Shown: piece by piece, positions 1-12,192 of the stretch
Numbering within the stretch: the first letter of the stretch is position 1
Layout of the letters: the number at the start of each line of letters is the position of its first letter
Origin: Leptodactylus fallax
Taxonomy: Eukaryota > Chordata > Amphibia > Anura > Leptodactylidae
DNA length: 64,000 nt
Assembly: GCA_947044405.1 (NCBI GenBank)
Contig: CAMRHE010000055.1
Span: forward strand, 1,385,001 to 1,449,000
Reading direction: 5' to 3'
The notes under the pieces: generated by a model
Database searches by the model: none
Seen by the model: the letters and a program-made list of their open reading frames with translations, nothing else
What the model was told of the DNA's origin: nothing
Made by a program: the position numbers and the translations under genes

Positions 1-862
1 TGTCCTGTACCGACTCTAGTTACCTATGCTGCTGCCAGGAGCCCCTGTCTCCACTCTACATACTGTCCGGTACGGATTATAGTTACCTATGCTGCTATGA
101 GCCCCTGTCTCCCCTCTACATACTGTCTGGTACGGATTATAGTTACCTATGCTGCTAGTAGCCCCTATCTCCCCTCTACATACTGTCCGGTACGGATTAT
201 AGTTACCTATGCTGCTAGGAGCCCCTATCTCCCCTCTACATACTGTCCGGTACGGATTATAGTTACCTATGCTGCTAGGAGCCCCTATCTCCCCTCTACA
301 TACTGTCCTGTATGGATTATAGTTACCTATGCTGCTAGGAGCCCCTGTCTCCACTCTACATACTGTCCTGTATGGATTATAGTTACCTATGCTGCCAGGA
401 GCCCCTGTCTCCACTCTACATACTGTCCGGTACGGATTATAGTTACCTATGCTGCTAGGAGCCCCTGTCTCCACTCTACATACTGTCCTGTATGGATTAT
501 AGTTACCTATGCTGCTAGGAGCCCCTGTCTCCACTCTACATACTGTCCGGTACAGATTATAGTTACCTATGCTGCTAGGAGCCCCTATCTCCCCTCTACA
601 TACTGTCCGGTACGGATTATAGTTACCTATGCTGCTAGGAGCCCCTGTCTCCACTCTATATACTGTCCTGTACGGATTATAGTTACCTATGCTGCTAGGA
701 GCCCCTGCCTCCCCTCTACATACTGTCCTGTATGGATTATAGTTACCTATGCTTCTAGGAGTCCCTGTCTCACCTCTACATATTGTCCTGTACCGATTAT
801 ACTTACCTATGCTGCTAGAAATCCCTGCTTCCCCTCTACATACTGTCCCATAATAATTATAG
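1..862. repeat. 60-bp tandem minisatellite array
   Basis: About 14 head-to-tail copies of an exact 60-bp unit; core motifs such as 'gttacctatgctgct' and 'ctctacatactgtcc' recur every 60 bases. Copies differ by a few substitutions (g/a, c/t) with almost no length change. Because 60 is a multiple of three, long frames stay open on both strands; these are not genes. The array runs off the left edge of the window, so its full length is unknown. Confidence 0.97.
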
Positions 863-917
863 TACAGGACAGTATATTGTTGGGAGGCAGGGACTTCTAG
901 CAGCATAGGTGACCATA
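863..917 (-). repeat. Inverted terminal copy of the 60-bp unit
   Basis: Directly after the last direct unit the sequence reads as the reverse complement of the same repeat: 'cttctagcagcataggt' at about 892-908 is the complement of the 'acctatgctgctag' core. The boundary therefore forms an imperfect palindrome around 'tactgtcccataataattat'. Either a fold-back event or an inverted duplication closed the array. Confidence 0.8.
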
Positions 918-1016
918 CTGTTTTGAGTCCATCACCCAACATAAGGTGCAGGCTGGTAAAGCCAACCAACACACGGACCAAGTTTGACAGCTGAAACTCG
1001 GTCATGTGTATACGGG

Positions 1017-1470
1017 GTTAGGGTTTATTCACACGACCATGAGAGACAGACGGCCATTTTAGCAACATCTGACACACATCCATTTTGACAACGTGTTGTA
1101 TTCAATGTGTCTGTTCACATGTCCGTTTTTTTGATGGTCCGTTTTTCACAGCCATTAAAAAAAACTGACCTGCTCTATGAAAACGGTTATAGATAGTGTC
1201 ATGTAAAGAGACCCATTAAAAATCATGGGTTCTATAATGGCCATCTGCGCTCCTGCATGGACACACATACCCGTTTTATCCCAGACATTAGGTTTGTGAA
1301 AACCGGCACAGCCATATGCATAAGGCCTCAGCCCTCATTCACACAGTAGTATTTTGCTCAGTATTTTGCACCAGTATTCAAACGTCTTTCCATTATATTT
1401 TCTCCCTGTAGATTCCACTCTAAAATACTGATGCAAATTACTGCAGTGTGAATATAACCATACTGATATC
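1017..1470. mobile_element. Two adjacent fold-back (MITE-like) elements
   Basis: 1017-1316 begins with 'ttattcacacgaccat' and contains repeated 'gtccgttttt' and 'cacacatccattttgac' stretches. 1328-1462 starts 'ctcattcacacagtagtatt' and ends with the complementary 'actgcagtgtgaatat'. Both belong to the 'ATTCACAC...GTGTGAAT' group of nonautonomous elements seen many times in this window. No coding capacity. Confidence 0.6.
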
Positions 1471-2810
1471 TCAGGCAACCAGGTCATATCCCTGGAGGGA
1501 GCAGCAGATAATACAGTATATAAGTGAATGGTTAATCATGGTATATATGGTTATACCAGGTTCAACAGAGTGGCGGGTGATTTTTCCAATGGCCCCCTCT
1601 TTCGCTAAATTTGGGGGAAGGCAGAAAATAAGAAATACTAAAAGATATATATCCCCTGTGAAGTCTCTACTCCAGCCGGGCACCAACCATGGTACAAAGC
1701 AGCACAAAAACGCATCCATGTGAATTAGTCCCATGACTGCAATGTGCCAGACAGGAGCCAAGTGCACGTCACGCTGCGACAGGAACATTTTATCTATATA
1801 CTGTATAGAAAACGACCTTATAGAAGCTTCTACATAGTAAAAAACAAATATTCCTGGAAAACCCCATGAATTAAAAAAAAAAAAAAAAATGAACTTCCTT
1901 ATTGCAAAAAATGACATAAATGTCTGGTCCTACTTCTTCAGAGCCAAACTATGCCACGCCTAGCGTCACTGCGTATTACTCTGCTGTCCTATACATATTA
2001 TGAGGCCTGCATCAGGCCGTGCACCCGCACACTGAAATCTACGCCAGCTTGTAGCAGTAACCAGGGGTGAATGATAATAAATATGCCAAAAAATTTTTGT
2101 GCAAAATCTGTGAATGTCTGACTTTGTTTCCGACCAAAAAAAGCGGCTTTGCCGCGCAGAGGCTGCTATCAGTCACCGGCAGGTCGCTTTAACAATTCAT
2201 TGAAGTGAATGGGTTTTTAAACAAGCCGCTTGCAAACCTTTCTCTATCCTTTTTTCTGATATTTAAGTTGGATTCACGGCGGACGGACAACAGGCGCAAG
2301 TGTGAACCAACCCTTTATGCAAAAATAAAAATAATGAAAAAATATTGCAAAATTTTTATGCCCTAAAAACTAGCCACCCATCAGCGGTCACAAGAGAAGA
2401 CCCAAGACATCACTCACATACGTCACCGGTGACAACCCCGGGTCCTTTCGTGCAACACCGCTGGACCGGACAGTGGCGGAAGACACTGATGCGCCGGGGA
2501 CAGGTGGGGGTTTTTTTTATGTCTCACCTTTTTGGGCTCTTGGCCCAGAACAGTAACTCCTGGATAAACCCTTTAAGCTAGGGATACACGGTGACATTGG
2601 CCACGACACAGATTGTACCGCTCACAGTGTTGCGCTGTCTTCATCACAAGTGATAGTGAATGCACTCAAGTCTCTACTCAATGGCCACTGGATGATCAAA
2701 AAACATCCAGACATGATGAATTTTCTTGCGACCATCATGTTGTGGTTGTAGCAACTTTAAAAACACAATATGACCATATACACTATCAATACCTGGGATG
2801 AAAAAAAGTG
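1471..2810. other. Intergenic sequence, no supported gene
   Basis: Mixed unique and old repeat-derived sequence, with a poly(A) run near 1872-1889. About 2085-2315 resembles another 'gcaagtgtgaacc'-ended nonautonomous element. Short frames here have neither splice sites nor composition suggesting exons. GLRX3 exon 2 would be expected leftward of 8972, but I could not find the thioredoxin-like WAPWAPQC-type region here or elsewhere to the left. Confidence 0.5.
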
Positions 2811-5800
2811 TCACAGCAGGTATACAGGGGTACGCGTTATACCACGTATAGAGGAGCACTACACTATAGACAGTGCACAGGGGCACCACATTATACCAGG
2901 TATAGAGGAGCAAGTATTATACACAGTGCAAGGGGACGCACTGCCATAGCCAGAATACAGGTGCACTGTGCTATACCAGGTTTACAGGGGAATGGTACTA
3001 TAGACATTGTACAGGGGCACGGTACTATAGCCAGTACACGGGGGCACCATGTTATGCCAGGTATACAGGGGCACGGTACTATAGCCAGTACACGGGGGCA
3101 CCATGTTATACCAGGTACACAGGGGCACGGTACTATAGACAGTACATGGGGACAGTATGTTATGCCAGGTATACAGGGGCACGGTACTATAGACAGTACA
3201 TGGGGGCACCATGTTATACCAGGTATACAGGAGCACGGTACTATAGATAGTATACGGGGGCACCATGTTATACCAAGTATACAGGGGCACGGTACTATAG
3301 ACAGTACACGGGGGCACCATGTTATATCAGGTATACAGGGACACGGTACTATAGACAGTACACGGGGGCACCATGTTATACCATGTATACAGGGGCACGG
3401 TACTATAGACAGTACACGGGGGCACCATGTTATACCAGGTACACAGGGGCACGGTACTATAGACAGTACACAGGGGCACCATGTTATACCAGGTATACAG
3501 GGGCACGGTACTATAGACAGTACACGGGGGCACCATGTTATACCAGGTACACAGGGGCACGGTACTATAGACAGTACACAGGGACACCATGTTATACCAG
3601 GTACACAGGGGCACGGTACTATACACAGTACACAGGGGCACCATGTTATACCAGGTATACAGGGGCACGGTACTATAGACAGTACACAGGGACAGCGTGT
3701 TATACCAGGTATACAGGGGCACGGTACTATAGACAGTACACAGGGACAGCGTGTTATACCAGGTATACAGGGGCACGGTACTATAGACAGTACACGGGGG
3801 CACCATGTTATGCCAGGTATACAGGGGCACGGTACTATAGACAGTACACGGGGGCACCATGTTATGCCAGGTATACAGGGGCATGGTACTATAGACAGTA
3901 CACGGGGGCACCATGTTATGCCAGGTATACAGGGGCATGGTACTATAGACAGTACACGGGGGCACCATGTTATACCAGGTATACAGGGGCACGGTACTAT
4001 AGACAGTACACGGGGGCACCATGTTATACCAGGTATACAGGGGCACGGTACTATAGACAGTACACGGGGGCACCATGTTATACCAGGTATACAGGGACAC
4101 GGTACTATAGACAGTACACGGGGGCACCATGTTATACCAGGTATACAGGGGCACGGTACTATAGACAGTACACGGGGGCACCATGTTATACCAGGTATAC
4201 AGGAGCATGGTACTATAGACAGTACACGGGGGCACCATGTTATACCAGGTATACAGGGGCACGGTACTATAGACAGTACATGGGGACACCATGTTATACC
4301 AGGTATACAGGGGCACGGTACTATAGACAGTACATGGGGACAGTATGTTATGCCAGGTATACAGGGGCACGGTACTATAGACAGTACATGGGGGCACCAT
4401 GTTATACCAGGTACACAGGGGCACGGTACTATAGACAGTACACGGGGGCACCATGTTATACCAGGTATACAGGGGCACGGTACTATAGACAGTACACGGG
4501 GGCACCATGTTATACCAGGTACACAGGGGCACGGTACTATAGACAGTACACGGGGGCACCATGTTATACCAGGTATACAGGAGCACGGTACTATAGACAG
4601 TACATGGGGGCACCATGTTATACCAGGTATACAGGGGCACGGTACTATAGACAGTACACGGGGGCACCATGTTATACCAGGTATACAGGAGCACGGTACT
4701 ATAGACAGTACACGGGGGCACCATGTTATACCAGGTATACAGGGGCACGGTACTATAGACAGTACATGGGGGCACCATGTTATACCAGGTATACAGGGGC
4801 ACGGTACTATAGACAGTACACAGGAGCACCATGTTATACCAGGTATACAGGGGCACGGTACTATAGACAGTACACGGGGGCACCATGTTATACCAGGTAT
4901 ACAGGGGCACAGTACTAGAGACAGTACATGGGGACAGTATGTTATGCCAGGTATACAGGGGCACGGTACTATAGCCAGTACACGGGGGCACCATGTTATA
5001 CCAGGTACACAGGGGCACGGTACTATAGACAGTACATGGGGACAGTATGTTATGCCAGGTATACAGGGGCACGGTACTATAGACAGTACATGGGGGCACC
5101 ATGTTATACCAGGTATACAGGAGCACGGTACTATAGATAGTATACGGGGGCACCATGTTATACCAGGTATACAGGGGCACGGTACTATAGACAGTACATG
5201 GGGGCACCATGTTATACCAGGTATACAGGGGCACGGTACTATAGACAGTACACAGGGGCACCATGTTATACCAAGTATACAGGGGCACGGTACTATAGAC
5301 AGTACACGGGGGCACCATGTTATATCAGGTATACAGGGACACGGTACTATAGACAGTACACGGGGGCACCATGTTATACCATGTATACAGGGGCACGGTA
5401 CTATAGACAGTACACGGGGGCACCATGTTATACCAGGTACACAGGGGCAAGGTACTATAGACAGTACACAGGGGCACCATGTTATACCAGGTATACAGGG
5501 GCACGGTACTATAGACAGTACACAGGGACACCATGTTATACCAGGTACACAGGGGCACGGTACTATAGACAGTACACAGGGGCACCATGTTATACCAGGT
5601 ATACAGGGGAACGGTACTATAGACAGTACACAGGGACAGCGTGTTATACCAGGTATACAGGGGCACGGTACTATAGACAGTACACAGGGACAGCGTGTTA
5701 TACCAGGTATACAGGGGCACGGTACTATAGACAGTACACGGGGGCACCATGTTATGCCAGGTATACAGGGGCATGGTACTATAGACAGTACACGGGGGCA

Positions 5801-8630
5801 CCATGTTATGCCAGGTATACAGGGGCACGGTAGTATAGACAGTACACGGGGGCACCATGTTATGCCAGGTATACAGGGGCACGGTACTATAGACAGTACA
5901 CGGGGGCACCATGTTATGCCAGGTATACAGGGGCACGGTACTATAGACAGTACACGGGGGCACCATGTTATGCCAGGTATACAGGGGCACGGTACTTTAG
6001 ACAGTACACGGGAGCACCATGTTATACCAGGTATACAGGGGCAAGGTACTATAGACAGTACACGGGGGCACCATGTTATACCAGGTATACAGGGGCACGG
6101 TACTATAGATAGTATACGGGGGCACCATGTTATACCAGGTATACAGGGGCACGGTACTATAGAAAGTACATGGGGACAGTATGTTATGCCAGGTATACAG
6201 GGGCACGGTACTATAGACAGTACACGGGGGCACCATGTTATACCAGGTATACAGGAGCACGGTACTATAGACAGTACACGGGGGCACCATGTTATACCAG
6301 GTATACAGGAGCACGGTACTATAGACAGTACACGGGGGCACCATGTTATACCAGGTATACAGGAGCACGGTACTATAGACAGTACACGGGGGCACCATGT
6401 TATGCCAGGTACACAGGGGCACGGTACTATAGATAGTATACGGGGGCACCATGTTATACCAGGTATACAGGAGCACGGTACTATAGACAGTACACGGGGG
6501 CACCATGTTATGCCAGGTATACAGGAGCACGGTACTATAGACAGTACACGGGGGCACCATGTTATACCAGGTATACAGGAGCACGGTACTATAGACAGTA
6601 TACGGGGGCACCATGTTATACCAGGTATACAGGAGCACGGTACTATAGACAGTACACGGGGGCACCATGTTATACCAGGTATACAGGGGCACGGTACTAT
6701 AGACAGTACACAGGGGCACCATGTTATACCAGGTATACAGGAGCACGGTACTATAGACAGTATACGGGGGCACCATGTTATACCAGGTATACAGGAGCAC
6801 GGTACTATAGATAGTATACGGGGGCACCATGTTATACCAGGTATACAGGGGCACGGTACTATAGACAGTACACGGGGGCACCATGTTATACCAGGTATAC
6901 AGGAGCACGGTACTATAGACAGTACACGGGGGCACCATGTTATACCAGGTATACAGGGGCACGGTACTATAGACAGTACACGGGGGCACCATGTTATACC
7001 AGGTACACAGGGGCACGGTACTATAGACAGTACACGGGGGCACCATGTTATACCAGGTATACAGGGGCACGGTACTATAGACAGTACACGGGGGCACCAT
7101 GTTATACCATGTATACAGGGGCACGGTACTATAGACAGTACACGGGGGCACCATGTTATACCAGGTATACAGGAGCACGGTACTATAGACAGTACACAGG
7201 GGCACCATGTTATACCAGGTATACAGGGGCACGGTACTATAGACAGTACACGGGGGCACCATGTTATGCCAGGTATACAGGGGCACGGTACTATAGACAG
7301 TACACAGGGGCACCATGTTATACCAGGTATACAGGGGCACGGTACTATAGACAGTACACGGGGGCACCATGTTATACCAGGTATACAGGGGCACGGTACT
7401 ATAGACAGTACATGGGGACAGTATGTTATACCAGGTATACAGGGGCACGGTACTATAGACAGTACACGGGGGCACCATGTTATACCATGTATACAGGGGC
7501 ACGGTACTATAGACAGTACACGGGGGCACCATGTTATACCAGGTATACAGGGGCACGGTACTATAGACAGTACACGGGGGGCACCATGTTATACCAGGTA
7601 TACAGGGGCACGGTACTATAGACAGTACACGGGGGCACCATGTTATACCAGGTATACAGGGGCACGGTACTATAGACAGTACACGGGGGCACCATGTTAT
7701 ACCAGGTATACAGGGGCACGGTACTATAGACAGTACATGGGGACAGTATGTTATACCAGGTATACAGGGGCACGGTACTATAGACAGTACACGGGGGCAC
7801 CATGTTATACCATGTATACAGGGGCACGGTACTATAGACAGTACACGGGGGCACCATGTTATGCCAGGTATACAGGGGCACGGTACTATAGACAGTACAC
7901 GGGGGCACCATGTTATACCATGTATACAGGGGCACGGTACTATAGACAGTACACGGGGGCACCATGTTATGCCAGGTATACAGGGGCACGGTACTATAGA
8001 CAGTACACGGGGGCACCATGTTATACCAGGTATACAGGGGCACGGTACTATAGACAGTACATGGGGACAGTATGTTATACCAGGTATACAGGAGCACGGT
8101 ACTATAGACAGTACACGGGGGCACCATGTTATACCAGGTATACAGGGGCACGGTACTATAGACAGTACACGGGGGGCACCATGTTATACCAGGTATACAG
8201 GGGCACGGTACTATAGACAGTACACGGGGGCACCATGTTATACCAGGTATACAGGGGCACGGTACTATAGACAGTACACGGGGGCACCATGTTATACCAG
8301 GTATACAGGGGCACGGTACTATAGACAGTACACGGGGGCACCATGTTATACCAGGTATACAGGGGCAAGGTACTATAGACAGTACACGGGGGCACCATGT
8401 TATACCAGGTATACAGGAGCACGGTACTATAGACAGTACACAGGGGCACCATGTTATACCAGGTACACAGGAGCACGGTACTATAGACAGTACACGGGGG
8501 CACCATGTTATACCAGGTATACAGGGGCAAGGTACTATAGACAGTACACGGGGGCACCATGTTATACCAGGTATACAGGGGCACGGTACTATAGACAGTA
8601 CACGGGGGCACCATGTTATACCAGGTTACA
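2811..8630. repeat. 54-bp tandem satellite array (~108 copies)
   Basis: The basic unit is 54 bp and is itself two diverged 27-bp halves, 'accaggtatacaggggcacg...' and 'agacagtacacgggggcacc...'. The first ~200 bp are degenerate; from 3000 the units are 90-98% alike. Single-base insertions (acgggggg) at about 7578 and 8171 are the only frame changes in the regular part. Because 54 is 18 codons, one plus-strand frame stays open for about 1,800 codons (2808-8216), as do several minus-strand frames. The translation is a pure 18-residue repeat with no signal or domain, so I treat it as noncoding satellite. Variant units recur in the same order about 2 kb apart, showing internal block duplication. 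Confidence 0.97.
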
Positions 8631-8656
8631 CCTGGTCTATAGGTTACCCTGTGCTT

Positions 8657-8720
8657 AATAATAATAAGACATTTTATTTATATAGCACCAACATATTCCG
8701 CAGCACTGTACAATTTCTAG
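8657..8720. repeat. Short copy of the 'atatagcaccaacatattcc' interspersed repeat
   Basis: 'tttatttatatagcaccaac' followed by 'atattccgcagcactgtaca' matches the longer copy at 56575-56750 ('tttatatagcgccaacatat', 'tccacagcactttacaa'). A truncated copy of a dispersed repeat, immediately right of the 54-bp array. Confidence 0.7.
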
Positions 8721-8971
8721 GGTTCTTATTTTCTATATGAAAGGTCAATATCCATACACAAGCAGGGCATGCTGGGGTTGGTAGTTTCACAAAGTCCACA
8801 TGTCAGACAGACCTCCCTCCCCCTGTCAGGCCTCCATAGCCTGCAGCAATGATGTCCCGCAGAGTCAGAGGAGACACCAGGAGGACATGATGGCGCACAC
8901 CACAGATACCGCACGTCTCAGTACACACTACGCATCCCCACTTGCACGCCCCTTGCTGGCCACACACGTAC

Positions 8972-9036
8972 TTATCACTCTTCTGTAACAGCTCCTCAAA
9001 ATGCCCCACAGAGCCGGCCTCCAGCACCGCCGCCAT
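8972..9036 (-). CDS. GLRX3: Glutaredoxin-3 (PICOT)-like, first coding exon (partial gene)
   Basis: Read on the minus strand, an ATG at 9036-9034 in context GGCAAC-ATG-GCGGCG opens MAAVLEAGSVGHFEELLQ followed by KSD. It then meets a good splice donor, AA|GTACGTG, with the exon ending at 8972 and two bases of the next codon. The peptide resembles the vertebrate GLRX3 N terminus (alanine-rich start, then GS-G-FEELL just before the thioredoxin fold). From family knowledge, GLRX3 is a cytosolic/nuclear monothiol glutaredoxin with one thioredoxin and two glutaredoxin domains, handling [2Fe-2S] clusters with BOLA2. Only about 22 residues are visible; the catalytic domains lie in exons left of this window or beyond the satellite. 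A longer frame (9159-8803) reads through the donor and is not believed. The exon sits in a small GC-rich island, as expected for a housekeeping first exon. Confidence 0.72.
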
Positions 9037-9200
9037 GTTGCCGGGAAGTACGGGAGCCTTGGAGCGCCGAGTAATCGATCGGAGACTAGAAGAGTCTGTG
9101 CGCGTGAACGGAGCCCCGCCCCTAGGACAGCAGACCGTGCTGGCCGAGCGCAGAGACACTGATGAGTGCTGAGGAGAGGATGAGTGCTAGGCGGCTAACA
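9037..9200 (-). promoter_or_regulatory. GC-rich promoter of the GLRX3-like gene
   Basis: Locally GC- and CpG-rich DNA upstream of the minus-strand ATG, with a CCCCGCCCC GC box at 9114-9122 and no TATA box. This fits a TATA-less housekeeping promoter firing leftward. The exact start site cannot be set from sequence. Confidence 0.5.
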
Positions 9201-10439
9201 GAGGAAGTCAGTGAGGGGGCATAAGGAGGAGATAAAGCATCAGAGGAGAAGAAACACACTTATATACCCGGGGGATACAGATTCTGGGACATCCCATGAT
9301 GCGAGGATATTAGTGACACTCAGTTGTTTGATTAGATATACATTTCCAGGAGGAATAACTGAGGGACAGCACAGCTTTTTAAGCTACCATGCTGAAAAAT
9401 GACTATGTCAAGGGGAATGCAAGTATTTAGTGAAGCATACATGTTAGGAGCGGTGACAGATCCCCTTTAAAGGGGTTATGCCCTGAAAAATATTTATCCT
9501 CTGTCCATAGGTGGGGTCTGACTGCAGAGACCCCCACCAACCCTAAGAATGGGGGTATTTTACTCCCAATGAGAATGTCAGCAAAGTAGACACAGACACA
9601 CCCCCCTCTCCATTCATTTTAAAGGGAGCGCCGGAGATAGCCCAAGTGCAGCGCTCTGGGGTGTGACTGCGTCCACCATGGTTACATTCTCTGTGGCAGT
9701 AAGCAGCCCTGTTCTCACGATTGTTGGGGTCTCAGTGGTCAGACCCCACGGATGGTGGCCATAACTCCAGAAGGACCGGCATGCCCCCTACTAGTCAGAT
9801 AAAGTTATGCAGCTGCTTTTGTTGGCCTGCGGTTGGCAAGTACCTAAAATGATGTAGCAGAGGCCCATATGGCAGCAAAGAGATCACCAGCTCCCTGCTT
9901 AGATTGTATTGTAGGCATAGTAGCCAATTGTCCTAACTTTTTGGAAACAATCCTGGCAAATTCAAGCATGTCCCGGCCTCAATGGCATAGATTACAAAAA
10001 CCCAACCAAAAAGAGGGTGTTCACATCTAGTTTTGTTGGCAGAGTCAGGCCAGTTAAGGGGCAGAAGGTAAACATCTCTATTTTACCAATGAAAATGTTG
10101 GTAGGTGTGTGATGGTTACATAGTGGAGCCACAGACAATACCGCCTTTCTGTCTCTCCCTCAAAACTAAAGGTATATGATATTGCCTCCCTAACCATCCC
10201 TATAAATTATGTAGGCACAAATAGTACTGCCTCCCTGTATTTCTGTATATGATGTAGGCATAAATAGTACTGTCTCCCTCAAAACTAACCCTGTTTGAGG
10301 TGTAACTTGAAGCTCCTGGTCCCCATTGCAAAATCTGTGATGGGACCCCTACATACTTTGTGACTTTTAGAACTGTAGTATATTTTATGTTGCAGAGGGA
10401 CTTCTGGGGCATCCGCTATAGCTACGCTTCTGCTCTCTG
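9201..10439. other. Intergenic DNA with degraded MITE
   Basis: Between the GLRX3 promoter and the 45-bp array. 9467-9812 begins at a TTAA with 'aaaggggttatgccctg' and fades at 'agataaagttatgc', so it is an old TTAA-type MITE. The remainder, including degenerate 45-bp-like units from about 10140, shows no exon or RNA gene that I can support. Confidence 0.5.
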
Positions 10440-12020
10440 TAAATGATTTAGGTACAGATAGTGCTGCATTTTTGTATCTCCCTGTAAATGGTGTAGGCTC
10501 AGATAGTACTGTATTCCTGTACCTCCCTGTAATAGGCATAGATAGCACTGAATTCCTGTACCTCCCTGTAATAGGCATAGATAGCACTGCATTCCTGTAC
10601 CTCCCTGTAATAGGCATAGATAGCACTGCATTCCTGTACCTCCCTGTAATAGGCATAGATAGCACTGCATTCCTGTACTTCCCTGTAAATGATATAGGCA
10701 CAGACAGTACTGCATTCCTGTATCTCCCTGTAAATGATATAGGCACATATAGTACTGCATTCCTGTATCTCCCTGTACATGGTGTATGCACAGATAGTAC
10801 TGCATTCCTGTACCTCCTTGTAAATGATATAGGCACAGACAGTACTGCATTCCTGTATCTCCCTGTAAATGATATAGGCACATATAGTACTGCATTCCTG
10901 TATCTCCCTGTACATGGTGTATGCACAGATAGTACTGCATTCCTGTATATCCCTGTAAATGATATAGGCACATATAGTACTGCATTTCTGTATCTCCCTG
11001 TACATGGTGTATGCACAGATAGTACTGCATTCCTGTATATCCCTGTAAATGATATAGGCACAGACAGTACTGCATTCCTGTATCTCCCTGTAAATGATAT
11101 AGGCACATATAGTACTGCATTCCTGTATCTCCCTGTACATGGTGTATGCACAGATAGTACTGCATTCCTGTATATCCCTGTAAATTATATAGGCACATAT
11201 AGTACTGCATTTCTGTATCTCCCTGTACATGGTGTATGCACAGATAGTACTGCATTCCTGTACCTCCTTGTAAATGATATAGGCACAGACAGTACTGCAT
11301 TCCTGTATCTCCCTGTAAATGATATAGGCACATATAGTACTGCATTCCTGTATCTCCCTGTACATGGTGTATGCACAGATAGTACTGCATTCCTGTACCT
11401 CCTTGTAAATGATATAGGCACAGACAGTACTGCATTCCTGTATCTCCCTGTAAATGATATAGGCACATATAGTACTGCATTCCTGTATCTCCCTGTACAT
11501 GGTGTATGCACAGATAGTACTGCATTCCTGTATATCCCTGTAAATGATATAGGCACATATAGTACTGCATTTCTGTATCTCCCTGTACATGGTGTATGCA
11601 CAGATAGTACTGCATTCCTGTATATCCCTGTAAATGATATAGGCACAGACAGTACTGCATTCCTGTATCTCCCTGTAAATGATATAGGCACATATAGTAC
11701 TGCATTCCTGTATCTCCCTGTACATGGTGTATGCACAGATAGTACTGCATTCCTGTATATCCCTGTAAATTATATAGGCACATATAGTACTGCATTTCTG
11801 TATCTCCCTGTACATGGTGTATGCACAGATAGTACTGCATTCCTGTACCTCCTTGTAAATGATATAGGCACAGACAGTACTGCATTCCTGTATATCCCTG
11901 TAAATGATATAGGCACATATAGTACTGCATTCCTGTATCTCCCTGTACATGGTGTAGGCACAGATAGTACTGTATTCCTGTACCTCCCTGTAAATTGTAT
12001 AGGCAGAGGTAGTACTGCCT
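10440..12020. repeat. 45-bp tandem satellite array with 39-bp variants
   Basis: Units of 45 bp ('ctgcattcctgtatctccct', then 'gtaaatgatataggcaca') occur about 35 times. Between about 10510 and 10680 a shorter 39-bp variant ('gtaataggcatagatag') occurs five times. Three unit types alternate (…gatataggcacagac, …gatataggcacatat, …ggtgtatgcacagat). A marker variant 'gtacctccttg' recurs at 10811, 11261, 11396 and 11846, showing that a 585-bp (13-unit) block was duplicated. Open frames over 500 codons on both strands are a by-product of the 15-codon period. Confidence 0.96.
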
Positions 12021-12192
12021 CCCTCTGATGCAGGCTCTATCCTTTATTCACACAGCTCCAACCAATGACAGGTGACATCTAGATAAGCCAGTGTGAAAAG
12101 CATGGCTGCCTGTATTGCATATCAACAGTTATGTTATCTTACAGATGGTGATGGCCTAAAACTCACAGCACAAAGTAACTTGCATTGCAGGT

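Noticed and set aside
16..1005. 329-codon minus and 267-codon plus frames
   Set aside because: 60-bp minisatellite translations; both strands open.
3327..7556. Minus-strand frames of 663 and 519 codons
   Set aside because: Same satellite read backwards; openness is a consequence of the 18-codon period.
2808..8216. 1,802-codon plus-strand frame as a giant repeat protein gene
   Set aside because: It is wholly 54-bp satellite, several other frames are equally open, it has no non-repeat domain, and it is broken by random single-base insertions at its end.
8803..9159. 118-residue minus-strand protein reading through the GLRX3 donor
   Set aside because: Homology to GLRX3 stops at the GTACGT donor; the remainder is intron translation, and the first 41 residues are 5' leader.
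10472..12028. 518-codon plus and 502/483-codon minus frames
   Set aside because: All three arise from the 45-bp tandem unit; no start context, promoter or domain.
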